DNA of 64,000 bases from Spirosoma montaniterrae (GCF_001988955.1 NZ_CP014263.1:5082501-5146500); one strand, 5' to 3'; shown: positions 1 to 8,944, counted from the first letter of the stretch. The notes: generated by a model not told the origin, from the letters alone. Numbers and translations are program-made.

Positions 1-1
1 G

Positions 2-235
2 GCCGATTACATGCTGGCGCAAACGGTTTACAACGATTTGTCGAAGCAGTTAGAGCAGGCCCGCATCAAAGTGCAGGAAGAATCGCCCGTTTTTCAGGTT
101 CTCGAACCGGCCCGTGTGCCACTGCGTAAAAGCGGTCCCAAGCGAACAATGATTGTGCTGGGTTTTGGTATATTGGGGGCTATACTTGGCATGGCTATCT
201 TCGGCTTTAAACGATTTTTTTCCTCTGCGAAGTAG
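2..235 (+). CDS. C-terminal end of a Wzz-like chain-length determinant protein (5' partial)
   Basis: The gene begins before the window; the open frame already runs at base 2 and stops at 233-235. The visible residues are a helical stretch (NDLSKQLEQARIKVQEE), then VFQVLEPARVPLRKSGPKR and a final membrane helix (MIVLGFGILGAILGMAIFG) with a short basic cytoplasmic tail. A Pro-rich segment and a terminal membrane helix after a coiled coil is the usual C-terminus of Wzz/GNVR-type proteins, which set O-antigen or exopolysaccharide chain length at the inner membrane. The flippase and glycosyltransferase downstream fit this role. No tyrosine-kinase domain follows the last helix, so this is the stand-alone form, not a BY-kinase fusion. 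The family call rests on only about 77 residues. Confidence 0.7.
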   Translation, partial: ADYMLAQTVYNDLSKQLEQARIKVQEESPVFQVLEPARVPLRKSGPKRTMIVLGFGILGAILGMAIFGFKRFFSSAK

Positions 236-253
236 TATATAAAGCTGGCTGTC

Positions 254-1642
254 ATGAATTTAGCTCCGTCTGCTATTCGCGCTGAGTTGCAAAGGCTTCG
301 GCAACATAGCTGGCAGAGCTTTTCGGGGCGAACCCGAACGACCTGGCTAAATAGCCTGCTGGGCGTAGTGGCCCGACTCGGCGGCATTGTCAGCACACTG
401 TATGCAGTTCCCTTAACGATAGACTACCTGACGCCAGCCGTTTACGGGCTTTGGTTAACCATTGGCTCGATAACGGCTCTCCAGTTAATCACTGATTTAG
501 GCATTGCCAATGGGTTGCGCAACCGGCTGGCCGAAGCCTGGGCCGCCAACAACTGGCCCGAAGCGCGGGCGTACTTAAGCACGGCCTACGTTTATTACGG
601 TCTGGTACAATTTGCCCTGATTATAGTTTTTCTGGTGGTATACCGGTACATACCCTGGCAGCATTTGTTAACGGCCCAATACGATAACGCGACGCTGCAA
701 CGCGTTTTATTAGTGGTGGTTGTGACTACCAGCGTGCGGTCTGTCGCCGATTTGCTGAGTTGTTCCTTACTGGCCGTACAAAAGTCTGGGTTGGCGGCTT
801 TGCTGCAACTGCTCATCAGCATAAGTACGCTGACAGGTATTTGGCTGGTGGCGAAGTTCGTGCAACAGGATCGCTTGTGGGCCGTGGCTTTAGTATCTGG
901 CCTTTTGCCGGTATTGTTGCTGAGCATCGCCAGTCTTATTCTATACCGCACAACCCTGCGCAAACTTCGCCCAACGTGGCGGCTGATCGATTCTCGTCAG
1001 GCCCGTAGTCTGCTGCCGTTGAGTTCGTCGTTTTTAGTTATTCAACTTACTGTACTCGTTATTTATCATACCGATAATCTGTTAATCGCCTACTTATATG
1101 GTCCCGCAGCCGTAACGCCTTATGCTATTGCACTTCGTTGTTTCGGTGCATTGATTTTGTTGTTTTCGGTGGTGCTAACGCCCTACTGGTCAGCTTTTAC
1201 GGAAGCATACGTAAAAAAAGATACCGTCTGGATGCAGTCGGCCTACAGGCATATGCAACGACTCTGGCTCGTTTACGCATTCGGTGTGTTGCTGGTGTTC
1301 GGTTTATCGGATCAACTTTATGCCTACTGGATCAACGACCGGGTGCATGTCCCGTGGCAGCTTAGTGCTTGTATGGCTTTATTTGCCGCTATCAACGGCT
1401 GGAACACCATTACCGCGTCTATCTCAAACGGCTTGAGCAAAGTACGACTACAAGTATATTACTCGGTCATCGCTGCGGCTATTAATATACCACTCAGTTT
1501 ATTTCTGGCACGTAACTTGTCGCTTGGTAGTACGGGTATTATTTTAGCAACGGTAGGTTCACTATTTATCTGCACAGTATGTAGTACAAAGCAGGTCTAC
1601 AAACTGTTGAGTGGCACCGCCACCGGTATCTGGAATCGCTGA
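254..1642 (+). CDS. Oligosaccharide flippase family protein (Wzx-like)
   Basis: This 462-residue protein is almost wholly hydrophobic, with about 12-14 predicted membrane helices starting near residue 35 (LLGVVARLGGIVSTLYAVPL). The N-terminal pattern, with YGLWLTIGSITALQLITDLG at about 64-83 and GLRNRLAEA just after it, is typical of the polysaccharide biosynthesis/MATE-like flippases that move lipid-linked repeat units across the inner membrane. Length fits the family. It starts 18 bp after the Wzz-like gene and is followed by a methyltransferase and a glycosyltransferase on the same strand, so it probably belongs to one exopolysaccharide operon. The transported glycan cannot be deduced from the sequence. 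Confidence 0.85.
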   Translation: MNLAPSAIRAELQRLRQHSWQSFSGRTRTTWLNSLLGVVARLGGIVSTLYAVPLTIDYLTPAVYGLWLTIGSITALQLITDLGIANGLRNRLAEAWAANNWPEARAYLSTAYVYYGLVQFALIIVFLVVYRYIPWQHLLTAQYDNATLQRVLLVVVVTTSVRSVADLLSCSLLAVQKSGLAALLQLLISISTLTGIWLVAKFVQQDRLWAVALVSGLLPVLLLSIASLILYRTTLRKLRPTWRLIDSRQARSLLPLSSSFLVIQLTVLVIYHTDNLLIAYLYGPAAVTPYAIALRCFGALILLFSVVLTPYWSAFTEAYVKKDTVWMQSAYRHMQRLWLVYAFGVLLVFGLSDQLYAYWINDRVHVPWQLSACMALFAAINGWNTITASISNGLSKVRLQVYYSVIAAAINIPLSLFLARNLSLGSTGIILATVGSLFICTVCSTKQVYKLLSGTATGIWNR

Positions 1643-1699
1643 AAACAAACACTCAACGGTTTGTCGGCACCTGAATTGGGCTGATAAATAGTGCACCAT

Positions 1700-2497
1700 A
1701 TGATATGTCCCATCTGCCAATCGGTCAGCCGCCCCCATTGCACGGCCACTGTTCTCCGGCAATACCACGTGCAGTATTATCAATGCAGCCGGTGCGATTT
1801 TATTTATACCGAAACACCGTACTGGCTGGCCGAAGCGTATGACTCAGTTATTACTCGCTTAGACGTGGGCCTTGTTTATCGCAACGAACAAATGGCGGGT
1901 CTTACGCAGGCAGTTATTACTACCTGGTTCGATAAATACGCTCAATTTATTGATTACGGGGGCGGATATGGCTTGCTGGTGCGGATGATGCGCGACCGGG
2001 GGTATGATTTCTACCGACAGGATGCGTTCTGCGCAAACCTGTTCGCTGAATCGTTCGATATAACGGAGGTGGCCCCTTTTCGGGCTGAGCTTCTGACGGC
2101 TTTTGAAGTGCTCGAACACCTGCCCGATCCGGTGGCCGAAATAGAAAAGATGCTGGCACTCAGTGACACTATTCTACTATCAACCATTGTGCAGCCTGCT
2201 CCGACAGTTACGCCCAACTCGTGGTGGTATTTTATTCCCGACACAGGGCAACACGTGTCTATCTACTCGAAACGTTCGCTGCAACTCCTGGCCGAACGCT
2301 TTAACCTACGCTATTACGGCGGTATGCAGGATGTACATCTGTTGAGCCGTAAACCAATAACACACTCATTGTTTCGATTCATCACCCGCCCGCGCATCAC
2401 CCGGCTCGTCAATCAGTTTATTCCTCAACCTTCTTCAAGGCTATTGGCTGATTTCAATCAAATTGCCCGGCAGCTACCGAATCAGCAACCTCAATGA
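1700..2497 (+). CDS. Class I SAM-dependent methyltransferase with N-terminal zinc ribbon
   Basis: About 265 residues. The N-terminus carries two Cys pairs (CPIC at residues 3-6, then CSRC about 30 residues on) that look like a small zinc ribbon. The SAM-binding motif follows as FIDYGGGYGLL, with FEVLEHLPDP as the post-motif acidic loop, so this is a Rossmann-fold methyltransferase. Such proteins in exopolysaccharide loci usually methylate a sugar, or occasionally another small substrate; the substrate here is unknown. I prefer ATG at 1700; GTG at 1691 would add three residues (MHH). Its stop overlaps the start of the next gene by four bases (ATGA at 2494-2497), so the two are probably translationally coupled. 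Confidence 0.8.
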   Translation: MICPICQSVSRPHCTATVLRQYHVQYYQCSRCDFIYTETPYWLAEAYDSVITRLDVGLVYRNEQMAGLTQAVITTWFDKYAQFIDYGGGYGLLVRMMRDRGYDFYRQDAFCANLFAESFDITEVAPFRAELLTAFEVLEHLPDPVAEIEKMLALSDTILLSTIVQPAPTVTPNSWWYFIPDTGQHVSIYSKRSLQLLAERFNLRYYGGMQDVHLLSRKPITHSLFRFITRPRITRLVNQFIPQPSSRLLADFNQIARQLPNQQPQ

Positions 2498-3612
2498 CCG
2501 TTTTCTTCGACAATCAGGCGTTTTATATTCAGGAATACGGCGGTTTATCCCGGTATTTTGCCGAACTAATTGCTGGTTTGCACGACGAAACGGATATTCA
2601 GCCACTACTTTCCAATGGCTGGACAAACAATCAGCATTTACGCAATGCCAACCTAACTGACCGATCATTTTTCGCAGGTCGGTCGTTTCGGGGAAAAATA
2701 CGGTTGATGCACCGGATGAATCGCTGGCACGATGCATGGCAACTACGTCAGCAGTCTTACGATTTATTTCATGCTACGTATTACGACACCTATTTTCTGG
2801 CTCATCTGCCGAAGCAAACGCCGTTGGTGGTCACGTTCCTCGACATGATTCATGAGAAGTTTAGCAGTCGATTTCCTGAACTGGCTCAGGATAAGATGGT
2901 TATCGAAGGAAAACGCCTGCTTGCCCGCCGTGCCAACCGGCTTATCGCCATCTCTGAAAGTACCAAACGCGACGTGGTAGAACTGCTCGATGTTGACCCT
3001 GCCAAAATTGATGTTGTTCACCTCGGCAGTTCCTTTTCCAGGCCAATTAACTGTTTGCCGACAAATTCGCCCGTATCGAAGGTCCGACCTTATCTGCTTT
3101 ACGTTGGGATGCGGGCGGGGTATAAAAATTGGGCCGGGTTGGTAGAAGCAATTCACCCACTATTGAAGCAGGAGCAAATTCAACTGGTATGCGTGGGCAG
3201 TGGGCCTTTCAACTACGAAGAACAAACGCTGCTACGTGCGCTGGATGCAGAAAAGTGGGTAGTGCAGCAGGAGGCCACCGACCAGAAACTGGGCCAGCTT
3301 TATCAACATGCCGTGGCATTCTTTTTCCCGTCGTTATATGAAGGCTTTGGAATTCCTGTTCTCGAAGCGTTTGCCTGTGGATGTCCGTGCTTACTGAGCA
3401 ACAGTAGCTCATTGCCCGAAGTGGCTGGCGATGCAGCCCTGTATTTCGACCCAGATGACGCCGATAGTATACGAACCGCTTTGCAAACGGTAATCAGCGA
3501 CCAAGCCCTGCGCGCACGCCTGATTCAACAGGGTCAACAAAGAGCAACGCTGTTTACATGGTCGGCTATGCAGCGGAAAACGGCAGATATATATCGAAAA
3601 TGCGTTTCTTAA
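2494..3612 (+). CDS. Glycosyltransferase family 4 protein
   Basis: 372 residues with the two-domain GT-B layout of GT4 retaining glycosyltransferases. The N-terminal acceptor domain begins TVFFDNQAFYIQEYGGLSRY, the usual start of this subgroup. The C-terminal donor domain has LLYVGMRAGYKNW and the signature YEGFGIPVLEAFACGCP with the paired glutamates of the EX7E motif, followed by SLPEVAGDAALYFDPDD. It acts in the cytoplasm, adding a sugar from a nucleotide donor to a lipid-linked glycan. The four-base overlap with the upstream methyltransferase indicates an operon; this is the last gene of the polysaccharide cluster. Donor and acceptor sugars cannot be told from sequence. Confidence 0.9.
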   Translation: MTVFFDNQAFYIQEYGGLSRYFAELIAGLHDETDIQPLLSNGWTNNQHLRNANLTDRSFFAGRSFRGKIRLMHRMNRWHDAWQLRQQSYDLFHATYYDTYFLAHLPKQTPLVVTFLDMIHEKFSSRFPELAQDKMVIEGKRLLARRANRLIAISESTKRDVVELLDVDPAKIDVVHLGSSFSRPINCLPTNSPVSKVRPYLLYVGMRAGYKNWAGLVEAIHPLLKQEQIQLVCVGSGPFNYEEQTLLRALDAEKWVVQQEATDQKLGQLYQHAVAFFFPSLYEGFGIPVLEAFACGCPCLLSNSSSLPEVAGDAALYFDPDDADSIRTALQTVISDQALRARLIQQGQQRATLFTWSAMQRKTADIYRKCVS

Positions 3613-3627
3613 CGTGCAACGTATAAT

Positions 3628-3656
3628 ACAAAAAGCCCCGACGTATCAGGGCTTTA
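3628..3656 (-). terminator. Intrinsic terminator of tRNA-His
   Basis: On the minus strand AAAGCCC (3649-3655) pairs with GGGCTTT (3632-3638) around a 10-base loop, followed by a run of T. It lies 7 bases past the tRNA-His 3' end and also separates it from the convergent glycosyltransferase gene. On the plus strand the hairpin lacks a good T tract. Confidence 0.75.
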
Positions 3657-3662
3657 GTATAG

Positions 3663-3737
3663 GGTGGGAGACGGGGCTCGAACCCGCGACCTTCGGAACC
3701 ACAATCCGACGCTCTAACCTGCTGAGCTACAACCACC
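3663..3737 (-). tRNA. tRNA-His (anticodon GTG)
   Basis: Read on the minus strand: acceptor GTGGTTG, TA, D stem GCTC/GAGC, anticodon stem TCGGA/TCCGA closing the loop TTGTGGT (anticodon GTG), T stem GCGGG/CCCGT with loop TTCGAGC, then CTCCCAC and discriminator C. The extra 5' G (-1) expected for tRNA-His is encoded at 3737. CCA is not encoded. The D, anticodon and T arms are sound, but the acceptor stem has two adjacent mismatches (T5 opposite C68, T6 opposite T67), so the stem ends do not match fully; see findings. A promoter of the Bacteroidota type lies 15 bases upstream and a terminator downstream, which supports expression. Confidence 0.88.
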
Positions 3738-3751
3738 ATAGTTTGGGACTG

Positions 3752-3781
3752 CAAAATTAATGAAAAATGAAAAGTGAACAA
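3752..3781 (-). promoter_or_regulatory. Bacteroidota-type promoter for tRNA-His
   Basis: On the minus strand TTG (3779-3781) is followed after 19 bases by TAATTTTG (3752-3759), matching the TTG-N19-TAnnTTTG pattern of the Bacteroidota primary sigma factor. The -7 box ends 15 bases before the tRNA start. It is embedded in the left arm of the heptamer repeat array described next. Confidence 0.75.
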
Positions 3782-3860
3782 TGAAAAATGACGAAATATA
3801 TTTCAATTTGCTGTTTGTATCTCAGCAGGCCGTTTTTCATTGTTCATTTTTCACTTTTTA
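3759..3860. repeat. Inverted array of heptamer repeats (RTGAAAA family)
   Basis: The left arm (3759-3793) reads as consecutive 7-mers ATGAAAA, ATGAAAA, GTGAACA, ATGAAAA. The right arm (3833-3860) carries the reverse complements of the same units (TTTTCAT, TGTTCAT, TTTTCAC). The transcript could fold into an imperfect hairpin with a loop of about 40 bases. The right arm overlaps the stop codon of the superoxide dismutase gene and may serve as its 3' hairpin. The same 7-mer family occurs twice inside uvrA. Confidence 0.75.
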
Positions 3861-4472
3861 GGCAGCTTTGCCCTGTTGATACCGCTTCTCGGCAGCATTC
3901 CAGTCAACAACGTTGAAATAAGCCGCGATGTAGTCGGGTCGGCGGTTCTGGTATTTCAGATAATACGCATGTTCCCATACGTCGAGACCAATGATGGGGA
4001 AGCCTTTGGTTTCGGCTACGTCCATCAGCGGGTTATCCTGATTTGGCGTTGAGGTAACGGCCAGTTCGCCCGACGAGTTCACGATCAGCCAGGCCCAGCC
4101 AGAACCGAAACGGGTTGTAGCCGCTTTGGTAAACTCCTCTTTAAACGTATCGAACGAACCAAATTTCTGATTGATAGCCTCGGCCAGTTCGCCCGTAGGC
4201 TGACCACCGCCATTACCCGAAATGGTATTCCAGAACAGCGTGTGGTTATAGTGTCCACCACCATTATTACGTACTGCCACCGGCGACTGACTCACGTTGG
4301 TGAGCAGGTCTTCGATAGTTTTATTGTCGAGGTCTGTACCGGCAATCGCGTTATTGAGGTTCGTCACGTAGGCGTTGTGGTGCTTGCCGTGGTGAATCTC
4401 CATCGTTTGTTTGTCAATATTAGGTTCCAGCGAGTCGCTTGGATAGGGCAATGGGTCTAATACGAAAGCCAT
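3858..4472 (-). CDS. sodA: Superoxide dismutase, Mn-type of the Fe/Mn family
   Basis: 204 residues, the normal length, covering the whole Fe/Mn SOD fold. It dismutates superoxide to hydrogen peroxide and oxygen in the cytoplasm (no signal peptide). All four metal ligands are visible: His in [12 protein letters not shown], His in [11 protein letters not shown], and Asp plus His in [15 protein letters not shown]. Gly at the GGGHYNH position and Gln in [10 protein letters not shown] are the manganese-type (or cambialistic) pattern rather than the iron type. It lies on the same strand as tadA (56 bp upstream) and the large T9SS protein, but the mixed functions make a true operon uncertain. Its stop codon lies in a heptamer repeat arm. 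Confidence 0.95.
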   Translation of the reverse strand: MAFVLDPLPYPSDSLEPNIDKQTMEIHHGKHHNAYVTNLNNAIAGTDLDNKTIEDLLTNVSQSPVAVRNNGGGHYNHTLFWNTISGNGGGQPTGELAEAINQKFGSFDTFKEEFTKAATTRFGSGWAWLIVNSSGELAVTSTPNQDNPLMDVAETKGFPIIGLDVWEHAYYLKYQNRRPDYIAAYFNVVDWNAAEKRYQQGKAA

Positions 4473-4528
4473 TGGGGAATGAGTTTGAATGGAAGATGAT
4501 TCGGTTGGGTTAACAAGCTGCCGGGAAA

Positions 4529-4963
4529 TTATGTTCTTAACCGCTGGAAAAAACTTGCCAGCAAAGCCTGACTTTCATCGGCCAGTACACCAGTCTCGAT
4601 TCGGGTTTTCGGGTGAAGTATCGACGGTTCTACGCGCCGATAACCCCGTTTTGCATCGTCGGCTCCGATAACTAACCGGCTAAGCTGCGCCCAGAAAATA
4701 GCTCCCGCGCACATCACGCAGGGTTCGAGCGTGACATACAATGTGCAGTCGGTCAGGTATTTACCACCGAGGTATTGCGTAGCTGCTGTAATCGCCAGCA
4801 TTTCGGCATGGGCCGTTACGTCATTGAGATGTTCGGTCTGATTTCGCCCTTTGCCAATGATGCGATTGCGACAAACCACAACGGCTCCCACCGGTATCTC
4901 TCCGTCGTCGGCGGCTTCGGTTGCCAGTTCCAGCGCAATGCCCATGAAATAGTCGTCCGACAT
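4529..4963 (-). CDS. tadA: tRNA-specific adenosine deaminase
   Basis: 144 residues, typical of TadA, which deaminates A34 of tRNA-Arg(ACG) to inosine. The zinc/catalytic motif HAEMLAI (His and the proton-shuttling Glu) and the second motif [14 protein letters not shown] are both intact, and the cytidine-deaminase-like start [10 protein letters not shown] is present. It lies 9 bp downstream of the large T9SS gene on the same strand and 56 bp upstream of sodA. Other members of this fold act on guanine or cytosine, but FxxLR near the end and the PCxMC form favour TadA. Confidence 0.93.
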   Translation of the reverse strand: MSDDYFMGIALELATEAADDGEIPVGAVVVCRNRIIGKGRNQTEHLNDVTAHAEMLAITAATQYLGGKYLTDCTLYVTLEPCVMCAGAIFWAQLSRLVIGADDAKRGYRRVEPSILHPKTRIETGVLADESQALLASFFQRLRT

Positions 4964-4972
4964 GATTCTGGA

Positions 4973-7900
4973 TTACAGCTTTACGACTTTTCTTACCGTT
5001 TGGCTATTACCGATCTGAATACGAAGCAGATAGAGACCATTGGGCTGACTGCTCAGGTCGATGTCGTTTCGGCGGTTACGAGTGGTTCGCTCCAGCATAA
5101 GCCGCCCGCTCATATCGGTCAGCAGCAGTATAGCGGGGTCGCGTGTCAGAGCCATATCGATGTCGACGGTTAGTATAGTGGTTGTTGGCACCGGATACGC
5201 GTTGACAAGCGGACCAAGCGGATCGTCTTCTACGCTCAGGAGCGGCAAAATTGTAATGGTTGCACTGCCCGATAATGGGCCGGAACCGCAGAAGTTCGTG
5301 ACACTTGTTAGCTGATAGGTCGTGTTTCTGGCGGGCCGTGCCTCAATAATGAGTGGGCTGGTGGCCGACGTGGCCGAGTAACTACGCAGGCTGTCGGCGT
5401 AAACCACCGTCCAGGGGCCATCGCCCCCAAACGCGAACGTCAGGTTGGCGGGCGTACCTTCGTAAATACGCTGCGTACCCGTTAATGTGGCCGAAGGTTT
5501 CGAGCGAACCGTCAGAATCGACGGGCTGTTCGTGCCGGGTACGGCTACGCCGGGATTGGTGGCTATGGCGCGAACGTAATACTGACCACTGGGCAGGCTC
5601 ACGGGCAGGTCGACCAGCACGGGCGATGCGACCGACGAAGCACTGATGGCAAACTTCTTCGACGTATCGGCCACACTGATTAATTCGGCCTGAAAGGCGT
5701 TACGCGATGTAAATGAACCCGTTGTTGTGAAAGGAACAGCAAGGGGCGTCCCGGCGCACAGTGTCGACGCCGTTAACGAACTGGTTGTTACGGTCGGCAC
5801 CCGTACATTGACCGTAGCCGTAGCCGGGTTGCCGGGCAATCCCTTCCCGCACCCGTTCGTGACCGAAACAATCTGGTAAACCGTGTTGCCGCGCGGTGTC
5901 ACCGAAATTGTGGTATCAGCCGAGCGGGTTGTGCCGCTATAGCCGCCGGTGAGGGTGTAACTATATGGCCCAACACTGGTGAACTTCAACTGGAGCGGTG
6001 TTGCCAAACCGAGGTTGACCTGCGGCACAAGAGCTTGCAGCGACAGCGTAGGCGTGGCATTGACAATAACACGAATCGATGCCCGCGCACTATGACAACC
6101 GTTGGCACCAATCTGGAAAACCTCGAACTTATCGCCCAGTGGATCAACGTTTACGTTCAGCGTGGGCGGAGTCCACTCATCACGAATAGTACCGTAAGGA
6201 TCGATCCACTGTAGCCGCCCACCCGGTGCAATCGACGCCGTTAAGGGTACTGTTACGTCGCCGATGCAATACGTCAGTACTGGTTTACCAATGGCGGGTA
6301 CTGGCGACGTATTTACCGTTACTGACAGCCGCGCCTTAGGCCCTTCACAATCCCGAACGGTTTGGGTCACTTCGTATGTAATAACACGAGCCTGATCCAG
6401 AGATGGGGTCGGTGCGTCTTTCCCAAACCGATTTCCATCGGTGTTGTACCAGGTCAGATTTTCGCCCGTTGCTTCTACTGGTGTCACGTTCTGTTTCGGC
6501 TGGTCGGGCGTTTGCTGGCAATAAGCAACGTTTTTCACACTGGGCTGGCCCGGCAGCGGTTTAATCTCCACTTTTAGTTCAGCCTTTTCGCGGCTTTCGC
6601 AGCCTTCGCCGTTCGTTTGGGTTGCTTTGTACGTCTGGAAACCAACGCGGTCGGTGGCTGGTGTGGGTATGCCATTGATCGGTCTGTCGAAATCATCGTA
6701 CCACTTCACAGAACTGCCATTGGCCGACAGTGGCCGCGACGGTCCGTTGTTACAGAACTCAATGTTCGACACGCCGGGTTGGCCGGGCGTTGCTTTCACC
6801 CGAACCGTGTACGCTCGGGTTGGGCTGGGACATCCTTCCAGTGTCTGACCTACCCGGTACGTATACGTCTGAACGTTTTCGCGCGGAGCTACCGGTGCCG
6901 ACAGCGAAGGCGTACCATCGGCATTGAACCAATTGATCGACGCGTTGAGTACGGGCGTGGCCGTAGCTACAATTGGATCATAATATTGACAAAACTCAAC
7001 ATTTTGCACACTTGGCGCGTCGGGAGTATCTTTTACCCGAACCGGAATGGCCGCCCGGTCGCTCTCACAGCCTTCGGTATTCGTTTGCGAGACGTAATAG
7101 TTGGTTGTTCGCACGAATGGGGCCGATGTATTTACCACACTGGCATTCACTGAGCCTGTGCCGCCCGTTTCGCTGGTGCCGTACCAGAGCAGGTTAACAC
7201 CCGTAGCCGAAAGCGGTCTGCCGGCTGTGCCTTCGCAAACGTCTGCCGGGGGCGTAAACGTTGGCTTGCCCGGCACGGCATTAACCGTAATGGTGGTCGT
7301 ACTCCGCGAAACGCTTTCGCAATTGCTCAATGTCTGGCTAACCGAGAACGATTGCGGCCCTGTCCGGTCTGTCGACGGCGTTGGCGCATCGGCGAGTTGA
7401 CCCGACGAACCGAACCAGGTTACGATTGCGCCTGGTGCCTGATTCGTGATCTCTAATTTACGGGAAGCGCGACCCTGACAAAAAACACCAGGGGGGGCAA
7501 TCGTTGGCGTTGCGGGCCGGGGTTTAATTTCGGCGCGGATTGGTGCCCGCGAACTTTCGCAAGTAGAGTTGTCGATCTGACTTACGTAATACGTAGCCGT
7601 GGCCGTGTTGTCTACTACCGAGACTGTTTGCCCGGTGTTGGTGCCGCCGGTGCTGTTTTTTCCCCACCAGAGCAATTTGTTGCCCTCCGAGGCCACCGCA
7701 CTCAGCGAATTGGGCGTGGCACCAACACAGGTTGGCTCGTAGGCAGAAACGCGGGGCGGTGCAGGCAGCGGAACAATAGTTACCGTAATGGTAGCCCGGC
7801 TGGCATCGGGTGTGCGACAACCATTCACAAGCTGACCAACATAGTAGGTAGTGGTTTGCTGATTGTTAACGGCAGGCGGCTGATTTGAGGGCGAATTGAT

Positions 7901-8902
7901 GGTAGTAGCATTGGCCCACCAGACCAAACTCCCTCCGCTGCCGGGGGTAGCCTGTAAAGCTGGGATGGTTGCCCCCTGACAGTAGGTTAGCGAAGACATC
8001 GAAACGCTTGGCGGGCCGGGTAAGCTGTTGACTTTAAATTCAATGGACGCACGAGCAGCACTTTCGCAGCCGCTGGCATTTACCTGACTCACGTAGTAAA
8101 ACGTGGTGCCTGTAGTGCTGGTCGGCGGCTGGGGAGCTATTTCGGAGAATGTACCACCTGTTGAAACGGTATACCAGCGTAAACGGGTGCTTCCGCCCGT
8201 AAGCATAGCCGACAATTGCCTCACCGGGTCGTTCAGGCAGGCGTTTTGGGGTGATTGAACCGAAGGGGGCGATGCAGGCCGTGGAATGACATCGACGGAG
8301 ATGGCCGCCCGGCTACTTTCACACGTACCCACGGTCTGACTCACATAATAAACCCCATCGGCTGTATTACTTACGGCACCGGGATTGTCTGTTCGGGTGC
8401 CGCCGGTTGCATCTGTACCATACCAGTTGAGTTTGCCACCCGCCGAAGCCGTCGCCGACAACGTTGGTGCGGTTGTGCCTGCGCAAAAAGGGCTGGGGTT
8501 GGTAACGCCGGGGCTTGTCGGTCGAACAACGGTCAGGGTAGCTAAACTGATGCCGCTTTCTCTGATGGGTGCGCTCGACCGAACCCGGAACCGATAACCT
8601 GCTCCAGCGATTGTGCTGGCCGGAATGGTGGCATTAACTGTATACGTACCTGCTGTGCCTGACCGGGTGGCGGTCACGGTTGGAAACGAGGTGCCCGAAC
8701 CATCTGATAAAAGAATGGTAAATTGATTCGTGGCACTAAAACTGCCTGTAGCCGTAAACGTAACGGCCACAACACCGGGGCAGGCCGACACCGAGTTAGG
8801 GCTAAATGTAGGTGCGCCAACGTTCTGTGCAAACGTTGCAGATAGTAGACCTACAAGACTAAAGCAGACAGTAAAAATGAGGTAAAAAATCCGTCCCTTC
8901 AT
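4973..8902 (-). CDS. Giant Ig-like repeat protein with T9SS type A sorting domain
   Basis: About 1309 residues. A signal peptide (MKGRIFYLIFTVCFSLVGLL, cleaved near TFAQ) is followed by an N-terminal domain and roughly ten tandem Ig-like modules of about 85-90 residues. Each begins near a conserved Cys (FCAG, YCQG, TCVG, FCQG, VCEG, YCIG), followed by a PLSA-like strand and a Trp of LxWY type, with a second Cys in a CES/CEG motif. Two further modules and a C-terminal sorting domain (NAYPVPTTTILTVDI, then GLYLLRIQIG and KVVKL) follow, so it should be exported by the type IX system and anchored or released at the surface. I chose ATG at 8902 because a TAATTTTG box at 8937-8944 would leave the 8926 start almost without a leader. 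The ligand is unknown; adhesion or a matrix role is inference. Confidence 0.85.
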   Translation of the reverse strand: MKGRIFYLIFTVCFSLVGLLSATFAQNVGAPTFSPNSVSACPGVVAVTFTATGSFSATNQFTILLSDGSGTSFPTVTATRSGTAGTYTVNATIPASTIAGAGYRFRVRSSAPIRESGISLATLTVVRPTSPGVTNPSPFCAGTTAPTLSATASAGGKLNWYGTDATGGTRTDNPGAVSNTADGVYYVSQTVGTCESSRAAISVDVIPRPASPPSVQSPQNACLNDPVRQLSAMLTGGSTRLRWYTVSTGGTFSEIAPQPPTSTTGTTFYYVSQVNASGCESAARASIEFKVNSLPGPPSVSMSSLTYCQGATIPALQATPGSGGSLVWWANATTINSPSNQPPAVNNQQTTTYYVGQLVNGCRTPDASRATITVTIVPLPAPPRVSAYEPTCVGATPNSLSAVASEGNKLLWWGKNSTGGTNTGQTVSVVDNTATATYYVSQIDNSTCESSRAPIRAEIKPRPATPTIAPPGVFCQGRASRKLEITNQAPGAIVTWFGSSGQLADAPTPSTDRTGPQSFSVSQTLSNCESVSRSTTTITVNAVPGKPTFTPPADVCEGTAGRPLSATGVNLLWYGTSETGGTGSVNASVVNTSAPFVRTTNYYVSQTNTEGCESDRAAIPVRVKDTPDAPSVQNVEFCQYYDPIVATATPVLNASINWFNADGTPSLSAPVAPRENVQTYTYRVGQTLEGCPSPTRAYTVRVKATPGQPGVSNIEFCNNGPSRPLSANGSSVKWYDDFDRPINGIPTPATDRVGFQTYKATQTNGEGCESREKAELKVEIKPLPGQPSVKNVAYCQQTPDQPKQNVTPVEATGENLTWYNTDGNRFGKDAPTPSLDQARVITYEVTQTVRDCEGPKARLSVTVNTSPVPAIGKPVLTYCIGDVTVPLTASIAPGGRLQWIDPYGTIRDEWTPPTLNVNVDPLGDKFEVFQIGANGCHSARASIRVIVNATPTLSLQALVPQVNLGLATPLQLKFTSVGPYSYTLTGGYSGTTRSADTTISVTPRGNTVYQIVSVTNGCGKGLPGNPATATVNVRVPTVTTSSLTASTLCAGTPLAVPFTTTGSFTSRNAFQAELISVADTSKKFAISASSVASPVLVDLPVSLPSGQYYVRAIATNPGVAVPGTNSPSILTVRSKPSATLTGTQRIYEGTPANLTFAFGGDGPWTVVYADSLRSYSATSATSPLIIEARPARNTTYQLTSVTNFCGSGPLSGSATITILPLLSVEDDPLGPLVNAYPVPTTTILTVDIDMALTRDPAILLLTDMSGRLMLERTTRNRRNDIDLSSQPNGLYLLRIQIGNSQTVRKVVKL

Positions 8903-8936
8903 ACCAGAAAAATGAAATCCAATCACTTATTACCGA

Positions 8937-8944
8937 CAAAATTA
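8937..8944 (-). promoter_or_regulatory. Candidate -7 box upstream of the Ig-repeat gene
   Basis: TAATTTTG on the minus strand fits TAnnTTTG. I see no clear TTG at the right distance upstream, so only half of the promoter is supported. The expected transcription start near 8931 favours translation from 8902. Confidence 0.4.

Noticed and set aside
3566..3781. 71-residue minus-strand ORF with the MVVVAQQVRASDCGSEGRG motif
   Set aside because: This peptide is the well-known false translation of a tRNA gene; the tRNA-His explains the sequence.
6617..7153. 178-residue ORF on the plus strand inside the Ig-repeat gene
   Set aside because: Antisense shadow of a repetitive coding region; no start context or family resemblance.
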